From assembly GCA_005879255.1 (NCBI GenBank), contig VBKY01000103.1:1-22215 (forward strand): DNA of 22,215 nucleotides, given 5' to 3'. Made by a program: the position numbers and the translations under genes. The notes beneath the pieces are model-generated. The model was not told the DNA's origin, did not search any database, and saw only the letters and a program-made list of their open reading frames with translations. Below, piece after piece: positions 21,538 through 22,215 of this stretch. The stretch's first letter is position 1; each line of letters begins with the position of its first letter. The DNA is from Deltaproteobacteria bacterium. GTDB lineage: Bacteria > Desulfobacterota_B > Binatia > UBA9968.

Positions 21538-22215
21538 CTATCGTTTGGCGAGAATTTCCTTGATAAATTTCCATTCGGCGACCTTGGACTCGGGAATCTC
21601 TTCTTTGATTTTGAGCTGCTCCCGCGCCAGGCGGATCTCATTATCCAGACTGTTCTTCGCGACCAGGCCGTCCTCATTGAGAGATCTCATGGCGAACTGA
21701 TAGATTTTTTCCACGTAATCGCCGCTTATTTTGAGGTAGTCGCGCATGATTGCCAGGGTCTCCGGCTTGTTGTTTTTCAGGAATCTCACCCCTTTCAACG
21801 TAGCCCGGACTACGCGCGAGATCTGTTCCGGATTGCGCTGAATCTTGTCCATGTTGACGGCGAAACCGCCGAGGCGAAGGTTTACGGCGTCGCCGAGATA
21901 AAGCAGATTGGTAAAGCCGAGCTTTTCGGTCCTCTGAATGTAAGCCACATCCAGCGGTGTCGCATCGACAATACCGGCCGCCAGCGCCGCCAGTCTGTCT
22001 CCCGATCCGCCGAGAGCAAGCACGGTGATATCTTTTTCCGGAGGCGAGCGCCTCGCGAAGCATGACGTGAGGGATCGACCCATAGGTGCTTACCGCAACT
22101 CTCTTGTCCTTGAGATCGGTGAGCTTCTTTATATTGGGGCGAGCGATCAGCATATGCAGCGGTTTGTCGAACCACCCCATGACCGTCTTAAGAGGCATTC
22201 CCTGCACGCTGGCGC
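21538..22215 (-). pseudogene. ABC substrate-binding protein, frameshifted and cut by window edge
   Basis: The gene enters from beyond the right edge. It reads MPLKTVMGWFDKPLHMLIA, then KKLTDLKDKRVAVSTYG and SIPHVMLREALAS in one frame, the usual first-lobe text of NMT1/TauA-type binding proteins. At about 22030-22045 the frame changes and the protein continues PEKDITVLALGGSGDRLAAL, DATPLDVAYIQRTEKLGF, and runs to the stop at 21538-21540. Family members usually have about four more residues (such as R-G-L-N) between ALAS and PEKDI, so a small deletion not divisible by three is likely. It may be a real pseudogene or an assembly error. No ABC permease or ATPase is visible within the window next to it. 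Confidence 0.85.

Noticed and set aside
1..22215. tRNA, rRNA, CRISPR arrays, insertion sequences or prophage genes
   Set aside because: I saw no cloverleaf with anticodon arms, no rRNA text, no spaced repeats and no transposase, integrase or phage structural motifs in any frame.

Overview
The window looks like a chromosomal segment of an uncultured, probably soil or subsurface bacterium. It is moderately GC-rich and dense in NMT1/TauA-type ABC substrate-binding proteins, luciferase-like (LLM) oxidoreductases, amidohydrolases of two families and CoA-ester enzymes, with simple palindromes or short repeats between genes. That gene mix resembles Desulfobacterota-like lineages (Binatota, Tectomicrobia, deltaproteobacterial MAGs) or Rokubacteria. 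This is inference from gene content; there is no rRNA or tRNA in the window to anchor taxonomy.

Layout. Positions 35-7925 are a long minus-strand block, read right to left: a substrate-binding protein (7925-6921), two tandem paralogous secreted proteins (the second fused to a TctC-like N-terminus), a dienelactone hydrolase-family protein, a palindromic intergenic element, an ABC permease and its binding protein without an ATPase gene, an LLM oxidoreductase, an exported intradiol dioxygenase and a SnoaL-like protein. The ring-cleavage enzyme, flavin oxidoreductase, DLH hydrolase and uptake genes are consistent with aromatic or related carbon-compound breakdown. Positions 8283-9349 hold two overlapping plus-strand genes of unknown function that share a helical module. 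Positions 9529-12973 hold a citryl-CoA lyase-like remnant, an amidohydrolase, an M24/creatinase-like protein lacking two metal-ligand aspartates, and a CaiB/BaiF CoA-transferase remnant. Positions 13030-15275 are a translationally coupled pair: a secreted trypsin-like protease and an FHA-domain membrane protein. Positions 15433-17613 encode a second LLM oxidoreductase and a DUF6282-like amidohydrolase. Positions 17770-18627 encode a LuxI/FeeM-like (PEP-CTERM-associated) acyltransferase, preceded by about 780 bases without a recognisable gene. Positions 19409-20161 are a broken mosaic of an MFS transporter head and a second copy of the amidohydrolase tail. The right end has a MetE-family methyltransferase and a frameshifted, window-truncated binding protein.

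The most striking theme is mosaicism. Three loci keep recognisable gene ends but lack the middle or join two unrelated genes (citryl-CoA lyase, CoA transferase, MFS-amidohydrolase), and a fourth (TctC-N plus an unknown secreted domain) is an intact reading frame whose junction lies at a sequence shared with its neighbouring paralogue. Either this is a hot spot of short-homology recombination and gene decay, or it is partly assembly error; read-level data would decide. The best candidates for new biology are the chimeric secreted protein, the protease-FHA pair and the paired helical proteins at 8283-9349.
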